NCBI GenBank assembly: GCA_026182355.1 | Contig: JAPFBL010001928.1 | Span: 3,073,001 to 3,137,000, forward strand | Length of the DNA stretch: 64,000 nucleotides | Reading direction: 5' to 3' | DNA from: Hermatobates lingyangjiaoensis | Lineage: Eukaryota > Arthropoda > Insecta > Hemiptera > Hermatobatidae | Shown here: positions 34,861 to 43,680 of the stretch, in pieces | Position numbering within the stretch: position 1 is the first letter of the stretch | Layout: each line of letters starts with the position of its first letter | Made by a program: the position numbers and the translations under genes | The notes under the pieces: model-generated | What the model saw: the letters and a program-made list of their open reading frames with translations, nothing else | What the model was told of the DNA's origin: nothing | Databases searched by the model: none

Positions 34861-35945
34861 TAAAAATATTTATAGAATAAAACTAAGTTTATGTATTTGT
34901 AGCAAAAAATTCTGGCATTTAGGAGGAAGTCTTTTTTCCAATTATTTCTTGATTTAATTCCTTGATGGTTTTTCGAAAATCATTTTCCTGAGTTAACAAG
35001 GGAAAAAGCGAAGTGGATAGGGACACAGCTAAATCTTTTGAAAGATAGAAAATAGTTTTAGATTCACCGATCGAGAAATGTAATGATAGTTTGGAAAATG
35101 TTGCAACAGAACTATTATATAAGAATTTGAATATCCTGTGGTTGTGGCTTTTTGAGGTAGTCCACAGTGGTAATGTACCTTTTACTTCAAGAAAGTTCTC
35201 CATCCCTCTGCTAATTTATTTATTTTGTTAAATTCAACTAAATATCGTCACTAAACTATTTGATCAAATAAAATCTAATATAAGCTTCTTCAATAACAAA
35301 GATATTACGCTTATTGTAGGTTTTTAAATAGCAATTAAGTGTTTGGATTAATTATTAAAAAAAATTGAGTACAGCTTATTTAATAGTCTTAAAAAAAAAA
35401 AGGGAGCCAATAATAATGATTGACTTTTTGGCAGAGAGAAGTGAATATCGTGGTCAAATGTTTTGGAAAGCGTTTGGCCTGAGTTAAAACGTGAATATTT
35501 TAGCCAAGAGATATGTGCTTAATCCCGCCCGGCTTCAATAATTTTTAATATCTGATAAAATGCCTCATCCGTCAATCTGAATATAATAAATTAATCCCTA
35601 CAAGTTTACTTGTCAATAGAATTTTAAAATTGTAAAAATCTAAGACTTCTTTATCATAGTTATTTCGTATTTAATTAGAAAAAGTGGTATTTTTATTTTA
35701 ATTTTCTCTCGTCAAGAACAAAAGTATTTCATGCTTCATTTTTTTTTTTTAAATATAGAATTCGTGTTTCTGGTTTTAAATTAAATATCTTTTATCACAG
35801 TGTACTGTGTTTGTTTTAATAGTGTATTAATGGTAGCACATCACAATTAGATCGTGAACTATTGTAACGCATCATCGAGGTTATATACCATATATATATA
35901 GTATGTTTTGTTATTGAGGGCTAGGTCAAATAAAAGAAAATAAAC
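34861..35945. other. AT-rich intergenic DNA, no gene
   Basis: The minus frame 34919-35203 has a protein-like length but no motif I recognise. Poly-A and poly-T runs occur near 35390 and 35740. Short TATATATATA at about 35892 and 35965-35979. Confidence 0.5.
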
Positions 35946-35964
35946 TCCTTCATACGCCAACGTT

Positions 35965-36075
35965 ATATATATATATATGTATAATAATAATCAAACTACA
36001 ATAAGAAATAGGAAAACAAGACTAAGATCTTTCAACCGTAACAAACGGTCTTTGTCAGAGTCAAAAACCCAATTA
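35965..36075 (-). mobile_element. Family B hammerhead element, single arm
   Basis: A (TA)n at 35965-35979 leads into AATAATAATCAAACTACAAT, AAATAGGAAAACAAGACTAA and the core at 36030-36058, ending CAGAGTCAAAAACCC. The minus-strand core is CTGACAA (G8 to A), A, GACCG-TTTGTTA-CGGTT, GAAAGATCTT, AGTC. Helix I GACT/AGTC is kept. Probably inactive because of the G8 change. Confidence 0.8.
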
Positions 36076-36084
36076 TTTATTTAT

Positions 36085-36320
36085 TCACAGATTCTAGCCT
36101 CCTGGCTATTTTTCTTATTGTAGTAGGTAAACTGTAAATCAGGTTTGCCAATGATATTTCCATGGATTGATAGTTTACCAACTACGATAAGGAAAATAGC
36201 TAGGAAGCTAGAATCTGTGAATAAAAAAGTCGTGAATGCAGAAACGCGATCATTTTCTATAAAATATGCTTGAGAGAAGATCTGCTGCCAATATTTACCT
36301 ATATATATATATATATCAAT
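36085..36320. mobile_element. Palindrome of unnamed family, ends at (TA)n
   Basis: Left arm about 36088-36138 (ACAGATTCTAGCCTCCTGGC, TTTTTCTTATTG, GGTAAACTG) and its inverse at about 36165-36219. The right side continues GTCGTGAATGCAGAAACGCG, ATCATTTTC and CTGCTGCCAATATTTACC into (TA)n (36298-36317). Part of it recurs at 56997-57062 in the other orientation. No hammerhead core found. It directly adjoins the family B copy, as if one inserted at the other's edge. Confidence 0.7.
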
Positions 36321-36361
36321 GATCAAACCATGTTTGATTCACAAACCGTGTTAATGTGAAA

Positions 36362-36393
<32 letters not shown>
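36310..36393. repeat. Family B mini-palindrome and (TA)n
   Basis: TATCAATGATCAAACCATG is followed within about 5 bp by TTTGATTCACAAACCGTGTTA and TGTGAAAGCTTTATATAT. It is a nearly collapsed family B hairpin that kept only the distal 3' ends, followed by (TA)n (36366-36393). Confidence 0.65.
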
Positions 36394-36398
<5 letters not shown>

Positions 36399-37555
36399 GA
36401 ATTATTAGAGAGTATCCTATCTGGAAGCACTGCCTAGTTGCACAGAGTCTAGCACACAAACAGAGTCTTAGATGATTTTTATCATCTAGTTTATCTAATT
36501 AAACAACAATAACAGTTATTCCTGGCAACAACATTCAGTGAATGTATATTATTAACCGTTTTTGTAATTTCTTAACACTGGGTGACGCAAGGGGTCATGG
36601 GTCGTCTAGTTAACTCTAAATTTTGGACGACAATTCGAGTTCTAAAATTATGTGTAAATTCTGGGGGCATATTTTTCACGACATATCTGTTCGAATTCCG
36701 ATTTGTTCTGGTTCAAAGTCGTTTGAATATAGAGATACACAGAGCTATATTGTTTCATCTGATTGGTTTTTTTAACCAAAGTCTTTTCTCCATGCCGGTA
36801 ACGGAGAAACGGTATTTGCTATTCATGATCTGATGTCCAGTAAGAAGTCAAATTGCCGAGGAGAAGAAATGGCATATAGTATCACACATCCAAGCACTAA
36901 TGCCGCTCAATGTTTTTTCAATTTAGTGATGTTGGAGCACCTATTTATTTAAGACGGCTCCTACCCTTTGAACAATGTTACTAGTTGTGTAAACCACTAG
37001 AGTATCCTCTGATTCGAGCTACTAGTAATGAACTTACGATTACACAACTAATCTGTTACAGTTTTTTTTTAAATATAACCTGTTTGATATTCATATTTAT
37101 AATATTTCATCACTATGTAAATTTTTCTGTTTGAATGAATATTTCTAAATATATTTCATAACTCTCCTGTGATCAAATAAAAGGTTACCTTTAAAGATTT
37201 CACAACTGGTTTCTTTTGCATTCCTCTCAAAGTATCAAAGACGATCAAAGTATTTAACTTTCAAGGGAATTTGAGACTTTCTTTGAAGTAATTTTCCAAA
37301 TTACATACCATTACCTTGTGCAAACATTTCTGTTGCCTCTCAGATATTATTTGCACATTTTGAAAAAGAAAACAAGAAAAATGAGCCTTTTATCATAAAG
37401 AAAATACCATGTGGAATGAATAGCAAAAGAAGAGCGTTATATTTTATGTTATTAAAACAAACATTAGTCATAATCTCGACGATGTATTTAGAAAACATAT
37501 CAAAACATTTTTACTTATTCTTGAATTAGAACAGCATATCGTAAAAAAATCTGGA
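36394..37555. other. Intergenic DNA, no gene recognised
   Basis: The frame 36582-36833 carries no motif. No repeat from the window's families seen. Confidence 0.5.
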
Positions 37556-37686
37556 ATTCTAACGTAGTGTGGAATTAAGTTACCTATAATAACATAATCA
37601 GTTATTTTGTGGTATTTACTCATTGTAGGGTAAAAAGCTAATGAAATGGTCTCCACATATAAAAATTTAATGGTATAAACAACGCA

Positions 37687-37713
37687 TTTCGAACACGTAG
37701 TGTTCTTCTTCAG
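37687..37713 (-). ncRNA. Hammerhead-like ribozyme core (family C, left arm)
   Basis: Minus strand: CTGAAGA, A, GAACAC-TAC-GTGTTC, GAAATGCG. Core complete with six paired bases in stem II. ATGCG replaces ACGCG after GAAA, so helix III is slightly altered. Confidence 0.7.
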
Positions 37714-37749
37714 GCATTAATTCCTCAGACACTCACCCTTAGTTAATGC

Positions 37750-37776
37750 CTGAGGAAGAAAACTACGTGTTCGAAA
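37750..37776 (+). ncRNA. Hammerhead-like ribozyme core (family C, right arm)
   Basis: CTGAGGA, A, GAAAAC-TAC-GTGTTC, GAAACGCG. One mismatch appears in stem II (A opposite G where the other copies have C-G). The following CGAAAG replaces CGTTG, so the cleavage triplet is lost in this arm. Confidence 0.6.
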
Positions 37777-37845
37777 CGCGAAAGTTTATACCATTAAATT
37801 TTTATATGTGGAGACATAATTTCATTAGCTTTTTACCCTACAAGT

Positions 37846-39398
37846 CTGGAATTGTCTACAAGAAACTTTACAGTGAGTTGACTCATCAACTGAAAGAATA
37901 TACTGTCATATAATTAATTAATTTATTAATTATGTCTTCTAATGTTTGTCAATTATAAAAGCGTGATTACCATGCCTCCCTAGAGCAACTTGCAAACGCT
38001 TTGGGAGTATGACGCCATTGAAGGAATGGAGTTTATTAATGAAAAATGGATGGCCAGTGTGGGCCAATTTGAGTTTTATTGGTGGGGAAAACCAGTTTGT
38101 CAATAGACTAAATTCAGAGTAACTTTTTAAAATCAGACTAAATTCATAATCTAAATTAGATTTGAAGCAATGTATAAAAGATATTATTAATCCAATCCTA
38201 AAAGGTGTGAGAGACATTAGGCAAGCCATCTTATAAGTCATCATTTGCTGAAATAGATTTTATACCAGGCCGCTGAAAAATTAATCAATAATCAATAAAT
38301 ATAAGCAACTTCACTTAGAGAAGTAGTCACCTCAAGTAGGTAAGACAATTTAAAGTTTCTTAGGAAGATTCCTGCACGATGTATTCCTGTATCTCTATAA
38401 TCCATACGATTTTATTTGTTATACATGTTATAAATGTGTAACCATGGCATTTGTTATATTTCAAGAAAGGTCCTCATATTAAAGCAGTAACTGTTCGTGA
38501 CACGTTCCAAACGCTTTGGACGTGCTTGCAGGTGAGTATTGACTGCCTAAAACCATTAAACGTTAGTGTAGCCCCGTACACCACAGAAACAACTTGAACC
38601 AACTCTTTTGCCATTTTCCACCGCATATCTCAGCAAAAGAGTGTTTTCTGCAATGACAGACAATGAAAACCAAACAGCGAGATAAACTAATTATAAGTAA
38701 TACCCTTCGGGTTTCATGCTGCTTACTAACCCTCAGATGCGACCTCCTGACTCTAGAACACAAGCAAAGATTCACGTTACCTATTGATAGTGTCAATACA
38801 TTTTTTATACCTCAGTATTATTTTTTTGCACCTGAGTATTTTTTTTTGTACTAGAGTCTTGCATTTTTTGTTCCTAGGCGCTGTAGTTTTTTCGGAGTGT
38901 TATTATTATTTTTTTTCTCGATTATTATTTTGTGAGATAATTAGATAAGGTAAGGTGAGACAATTGAGAGAAATATGAAACCCGTAAACTGCGATAGAGT
39001 GACGAACTTGAGAGGGAAGGCATATAGAGGCATTTTAACAACTAGACCATTAGGAATTATATTTAGATTGAGACAACTAGAAATGAAATCAATATGGACA
39101 GTGCAGCTCACAATTTTTTGGGAAAGGTAATTAACCTCACTCAACCAATAAACGATAGGATCATTAATAATTAAAACAAGAAGATTAAACAAATGCAAAA
39201 TTAACAAATTAATAAATATTAAAATAAAAGGTAAGAAATGTTAAAAGGAAATAACGGTTCTAGGAAAACAGAAATGGACAGGAAGTGCGAGAATTGAAGG
39301 AATCTATTAGAAAGGAATTAGACACAGGAAGCTACTCGGTGGAAGCAGAAAGTGACTGACAAAAACAACGGCACTACGCGTGCTAATCACAATTAAAA
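37846..39398. other. Intergenic DNA, no gene recognised
   Basis: Frames 37939-38244 (minus) and 38563-38854 carry no motif. An ATTATTATTTTTTTT run is at about 38898-38918. No family repeat seen. Confidence 0.5.
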
Positions 39399-39489
39399 GA
39401 AACGGTCCAGCGGACTTTTTTATTGTAAATAAAATAAATTCAAAACGAAGGAAACACACAGAAAGACACAGACATAACTCACATCGATA

Positions 39490-39511
39490 TTTTGACCATC
39501 ATCGTCATCAG
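39490..39511 (-). ncRNA. Hammerhead-like core (family A, left arm, mutated)
   Basis: Minus strand: CTGATGA, C, GAT-GATG-GTC, AAAATATC, GATGTGAG. G12 is A and the stem has one G-U type change compared with the right arm. Likely inactive. Confidence 0.55.
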
Positions 39512-39623
39512 GAGGTGTGAAGAGCGAAGAGTCCTGCAGGAAGACAAAAGGACTTTTTTATTTATGTTTTATTTATATTTATATTTTTTGCCTTCCTGCG
39601 GGACTCTTCGCTCTTCACACCTC

Positions 39624-39645
39624 CTGATGACGACGATGGTCGAAA
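39624..39645 (+). ncRNA. Hammerhead-like ribozyme core (family A, right arm)
   Basis: CTGATGA, C, GAC-GATG-GTC, GAAATATC then GATGTGAG. Every invariant core base is present. AUAUC gives a one-pair helix III and the AUC triplet. Helix I pairs CACCTC upstream with GATGTG downstream (five of six). This is among the most complete cores in the window. Confidence 0.75.
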
Positions 39646-39812
39646 TATCGATGTGAGTTATGTCTGTGTCTTTCTGTGTGTTTCCTTCGTTTTTAATTTA
39701 TTTTATTTAAAAAAGTCCGCTGGACCGTTTACAAACGTTTGGCCTACTCAATAATTCCCCGCCTCCCGCTTTCTCCGAGAATCAAGAAAATTGTTGAACG
39801 TTTATCAGTCTA

Positions 39813-40345
39813 CCTTAATTAACTATTTACACACAAAAAATAAAATAAAACTATTACACTTGATAAATTACAATTAAATAAATTACAACAATAGGTTGCA
39901 ACGTCTGGTTTGGGGAATCACATTATTCAGTCAGGTTACGTCAGATTATGTTATTGTTCCTGAAATGGCTCTATATGTTTCTTCATCTGGCGTGTCTTGG
40001 TATGGTTCTGTACCAATTTGTAACCAATAGTAACCAGCTGCGATTGTTCGGAAATCTTATACAAGCCAAAAACAAAGGAAGAGAACAAATTGAAGGAAGA
40101 ATCAGTACAGACTTACTAGTAAGTAACTGGGAACTTAACCCAGAATTAGTTCCAAGACACACCAGATGAAGAAACATATAGGGCCATTTCAGGAACAATA
40201 ACACAACCTGACGTAACCTGACTGAATTATGTGATTCCCAAAGCAGACGTTGCAACCTGTTGTTGTCAAGTGTAATGTTTAATTTATGAAGTGTAATAGT
40301 TTTATTTTATTTTTTATGTGTAATAGTTAATTATAGTGATAACAT
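39813..40345. mobile_element. Large palindrome, arms about 200 bp
   Basis: Left arm about 39813-40011, right arm about 40150-40345. Shared blocks include AAAAATAAAATAAAACTATT, GGTTGCAACGTCTG, TCAGTCAGGTTACGTCAG, TGTTATTGTTCCTGAAATGG and ATATGTTTCTTCATCTGG. The 140-bp centre is single copy. Open frames on both strands across it are mirror images and not genes. The right side continues TAACACCGAAACATGTCG, a GAAACATG that recalls hammerhead families, but no clear stem precedes it. It sits only 80 bp from the family A palindrome. Confidence 0.85.
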
Positions 40346-40499
40346 TTTTCCCTGACCATGCTGATTTGTAACACCGAAACATGTCGAAGAATACATTCAC
40401 TAACCAGAAATATGGAGTTAATTCATGACCTAAGAAACCCAGTTTTAAAATAGAGGTTTATAAAACTAGAAATATTTTCTAACAAATTGAATAATGCGA

Positions 40500-40541
40500 A
40501 ATCGGGCATTCATTTTTTAAATATATATATATATATATATT
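40500..40541. repeat. (TA)n microsatellite
   Basis: A (TA)n run of about 20 bp inside TTAAATATATA...TTTAC, downstream of the large palindrome. Confidence 0.9.
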
Positions 40542-42097
40542 TACTGTTTGAATAAATGAAATTCAAATGAATTAATACGAGATAAAATATTTTCTAATAA
40601 AACCTGTTATATAATGTATTTATTGGCACTCAATTACCATTTCATTTATCATTTCTACATAGAGGACGGTTGTAAATTAATTTTCTAAAATTAAGTAGAT
40701 TGCTAATATAAATTAGAGACAACATTATTTATAGATGGATGGAAACTTTTTATGCAGAAATGTAAAATGCAATTACATTTTTAATTAATTTATTTTCAGT
40801 AATTTGCAATACTAATATACGCAGTATGCTGGGTACTGATTTACTCCAACATTATATATCAGATAAAAATCAATTCATTACATATAACCAATGGAAATAC
40901 TCAAAAATTAAATATGCGGTACACTACTTACCTTTTGGGAAACATCTGGTTGACCAGAGTCACAATCTAATAGCAACCTGACCAATTGTCCTGAGCCCTG
41001 TGAAAACAGTGAGGGTCTCTCTGCGTGACCACCACTAAACTAGGAGTGGACTATGCTTCTGGGCTAATATCCTGTGAAGACCACGGCCCACTATCACGCG
41101 GCGGAATAACTTAATATTTGACAGGTCACTTATTCACCGTACTCACACTTAAACAAGTGTTACAAACTAGTGGCCCAAAAGCTCAAATAACACCTCATAA
41201 CAGAGAGTATATGACAACTCCTCAAGTAACTCGCAAAGGGTAATACGTTATCAATTTTTGATGGTTCGAGTATTACTTGTTAGTAATAATAGATAAAAAA
41301 AATAATACAGTTGTACTGTTTATAATACTGTTTTTGAATGATGGGAATTGTAATTGTACATTTAAACATTGAACTGTAACTTTAATGGTTAAATTAAAGT
41401 TTCAACACAGTTATTATATGAATGTTATATCTTAGTAACCAGTTGTCATGCAAATCAAATAGTAAATATTTTGTCATATAATTACAATTATAATATGTAA
41501 ATTAGATAGATAAATGTCTCGGTTTGTGAGGCAGTTGTCCTTGACCTCCGATCAACCAATAGGGAAGTAAGATAGCAGAAAAAGCGCGTAACGAGGGAAA
41601 GGTCTAGTATTAATTCTTATAAAAAAGCCAAATCACCACCAACATTTGTAATTTGAATACAAAACCCTTGAGGGGCTGATTTAAGTTCCGTGGTGGTCCT
41701 GAACAGAACAAAATCATACAATTTCCTGCCTACCTCCAGCTGATCCGAATGCTTATTCCTACGCGTTACAAGCTGGCCCTGGTTTAGGGTTTCTTCCCAG
41801 GAAGCATTTATTAAACATATCTTTGCATTAATAGATAGCCAAGCTTTTCTATCACTGACGAAATTATGAATTAGAGTATAACTACTACCCCTAGTGGGGC
41901 CATGCAGCTCTACCACAGCTGCTTTGGCTTATATGTAGCCACAAGTTCTTTGAACAAGAGGTTAAAATGGCTACTGACCTTACCTATAGCTGAGCAGGTT
42001 CAGTAGGACCTATGGTTACTGATTACACCTCATCATTATAATAGAGAGTATATGACAACTCCTCAAGTAACTCGGTTCGGTTCGGAGTTTGATCTAA
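40542..42097. other. Intergenic DNA with a split 45-bp direct repeat
   Basis: CACCTCAT...AGAGAGTATATGACAACT-CCTCAAGTAACTCG occurs at 41191-41233 and again at 42026-42074 (the second has an 8-bp insertion). The 790 bp between is less AT-rich than its surroundings and holds a 99-residue minus frame (41617-41916) of protein-like composition that I do not recognise. The flanking repeats are too long and uneven for a target duplication. Confidence 0.5.
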
Positions 42098-42430
42098 AAC
42101 TCTTAAAAGAAGTCGGTACTACGGGTGGCGGGAGGCCATGGAGGGGCTCTCACTCGATCCTGGCAAATGAGGATGGCCTCGCAGGGGCTCTTGGTTCTCA
42201 CCCAAGATAGGTAGACCCGTGTGAGAAGCAGCGCTACCTCACCCCCTCTTTGGAGGGGATGACCGAGTTCTCAAGAACGCTAGGGTACTGAAAAAGGGGG
42301 GAAAGTTAACGGAAAGGAAACGAGAGTCAAAAAGAAAAATAAAGTGCCAGGGTAAGAAATGCTATAAGTGCCAGGCTAAGAAAGTGCCAGGGTTCTTTAA
42401 TGCTATACGTCACTGAGCAACTTAGGCTCA
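42098..42430. other. GC-rich island with short repeats
   Basis: 42115-42300 is far richer in G and C than anything near it (GGGTGGCGGGAGGCCATGG, CACCCCCTCTTTGGAGGGG and similar). No frame or RNA is recognisable. It is followed by three copies of AGTGCCAGG within 42340-42395 spaced by AAGAAATGCTATA-like text. It could be the 5' part of an old retroelement; this is a guess. Confidence 0.4.
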
Positions 42431-43305
42431 AGTGTATGGTTTGAACTTCCGAAGCGGTAGCTAATACTTCAATTGATATATCACAATGAATTCTATTTTA
42501 TTTATTAATTATGATGTTTACAAACAAGTGTATCCATTTATTTTCCGGAGGTAAATTTCGAGTGATGCTCTGTGAAATAGATCAGTTGTTAAAAGAAAAT
42601 AGATTTTAGTTTAGCTGTATGTTAGAATAATATTCAGAACCCGTTATAAAATGATTCGGATTAAAATAATTAAAAAAAAAGTGAAATGGTTTTAAATTCG
42701 TTGAGTTGAGTTATCTCTCATGCTCAATAGAGGAGTTTGGGATATTTTAACTTGTTCAACAGAAATGGGTGCGATAAATCAGTTTGTGCAGAAGGTAACT
42801 TCATATTCTGGATGGTGGCCAAATCCGCATAGACGTTTTCACCTGCCTCTGAAATGCCTTTAGCATAAATTTATCATCTCCTTATTTATTTTACTTCCCC
42901 CAAGAAATTGTACTCATTTGTATATAAAAAAAAAGAAACTTTTTTTTAATTATACACATCTTTTCTTCTTAATTTCTTTGATACAGGATATTGAAAAAGA
43001 GTTTTTATATAAAGATTACATATGATTCTAGAGTCTTGAAAGGCAATGAGCTGTGAAAGAAATCTAGAAAGAAAACCAAAATGAAATCACCTTTTTATTA
43101 GTCTGCACCGCTATTACTCTATAGCTGTAATACTTTGCTAATGTCTACTAGCAGAGAAATTTAAAGACCACACTTCCTTAAACTGAAATCCTATTACTAC
43201 TATTTACCCCTCTCTGCGTAGGTGTAACATGTAATCCACATGATTTAACAAATAACATGTGGAATAAAAGTTGACTCTTAAACCACAATACATTTTTCAG
43301 AAAAT
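42431..43305. other. AT-rich intergenic DNA, no gene
   Basis: No conserved motif or repeat family seen. Confidence 0.6.
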
Positions 43306-43311
43306 GTCTTG

Positions 43312-43345
<34 letters not shown>

Positions 43346-43485
43346 ACAATAAGAAATGGGAAAACAAGACTAAGATCTTTCAACCGGAACAAGCGGTCTT
43401 CGTGAGAGTCAAAAACCCAACTGGATTGAAAGATCTTAGTCTTGCTTTCTCATTTTTTTATTGTGGTTTGATCATTGAATATATA
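43306..43485. mobile_element. Family B palindrome at (TA)n
   Basis: (TA)n at 43314-43342, then a left arm CACAATAAGAAATGGGAAAA to CAAAAACCCAACT, a few bases, then an inverse partial arm GATTGAAAGATCTTAGTCTT to GGTTTGATCATTGAAT and another TA run. The minus core at 43378-43406 reads CTCACGA (G5 to C), A, GACCG-CTTGTTC-CGGTT, GAAAGATCTT, AGTC. The right arm starts after the core, so only one core exists. Confidence 0.85.
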
Positions 43486-43640
43486 TATTTCAGTTCGAAC
43501 GCCAAGTCAGTCGTTATCAGCCTTTGGAGCGATTCACTTCTTTTCCTGAAGACGAGGACATCGAAATATAGTAGTGAGTTCAGTGGTTTCCTTTCTATGT
43601 GTTCTTTTTTAAATTCTAGTTTATATATATATATGATCAA
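43486..43640 (+). mobile_element. Family A element identical to 53.06-53.20 kb
   Basis: From TTCAGTTCGAACGCCAAG to AAATTCTAGTTTATATAT the sequence equals the reverse complement of 53059-53202 with no difference I can find over about 140 bp. Both run into (TA)n at the 3' end. On the 5' side this copy stops at a (TA)n border, while the 53 kb copy continues GCACTCAAAC. Identity over this length implies a recent insertion or a conversion event. Confidence 0.9.
43546..43566 (+). ncRNA. Hammerhead-like ribozyme core (family A variant)
   Basis: CTGAAGA, C, GA-GGACA-TC, GAAATATA then GTAGTGAG. Core bases are intact but stem II has only two sure pairs. AUAUA gives an AUA triplet; helix I can use CACT with AGTG. 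Confidence 0.55.
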
Positions 43641-43680
43641 ACCACAATAAGAAATGGGAAAACAAGACTAAGATAACAAG
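43632..43680 (-). repeat. Family B fragment at (TA)n, truncated before core
   Basis: ATATATATGATCAAACCACA, AAATGGGAAAACAAGACTAA then GATAACAAG. In minus orientation the 5' end is cut just after the ribozyme region, leaving only the distal 3' part on (TA)n. Confidence 0.8.

Larger units (their letters stand above)
37556..37845. mobile_element. Family C palindrome with two hammerhead cores
   Basis: Inverse arms about 37624-37735 and 37738-37843, each with TGTAGGGTAAAAAGC, GTCTCCACATATAAAAATTT and the core or their inverse. About 35 bp on the left (AATCAGTTATT.TGTGGTATTTACTCATTG, one mismatch) is also shared with the 46.5 kb copy, so the real family end lies further out on that side. The arms share TTAATGCCTGAGGAAG or its inverse. 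Both cores lie close to the hairpin tip. Confidence 0.9.
39399..39732. mobile_element. Family A palindrome with complete ends and two cores
   Basis: A 330-bp inverted repeat. It opens AAACGGTCCAGCGGAC and closes GTCCGCTGGACCGTTT, so both outer ends are the intact family 3' terminus with its own small stem. Arms are about 130 bp and carry AACACACAGAAAGACACAG, the core, and CTTCACACCTCC or the inverse. The tip holds TTCCTGCGGGACTCTTCGC repeats around about 40 A/T-rich bp. This is the best template for family A. Head-to-head fused copies are expected if two partial copies integrated together, or if a hairpin intermediate formed. Confidence 0.92.

Noticed and set aside
39948..40255. Two opposed frames of 73 and 90 residues
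   Set aside because: Mirror images across a perfect inverted repeat; similarity is a consequence of the palindrome.
40345..40390. ACACCGAAACATGTCG as the 3' half of a hammerhead
   Set aside because: The upstream CTGA boxes do not give a stem ending at GAAA.
41617..41916. 99-residue minus frame in a less AT-rich segment
   Set aside because: Protein-like composition but no domain; cannot be supported as a gene.
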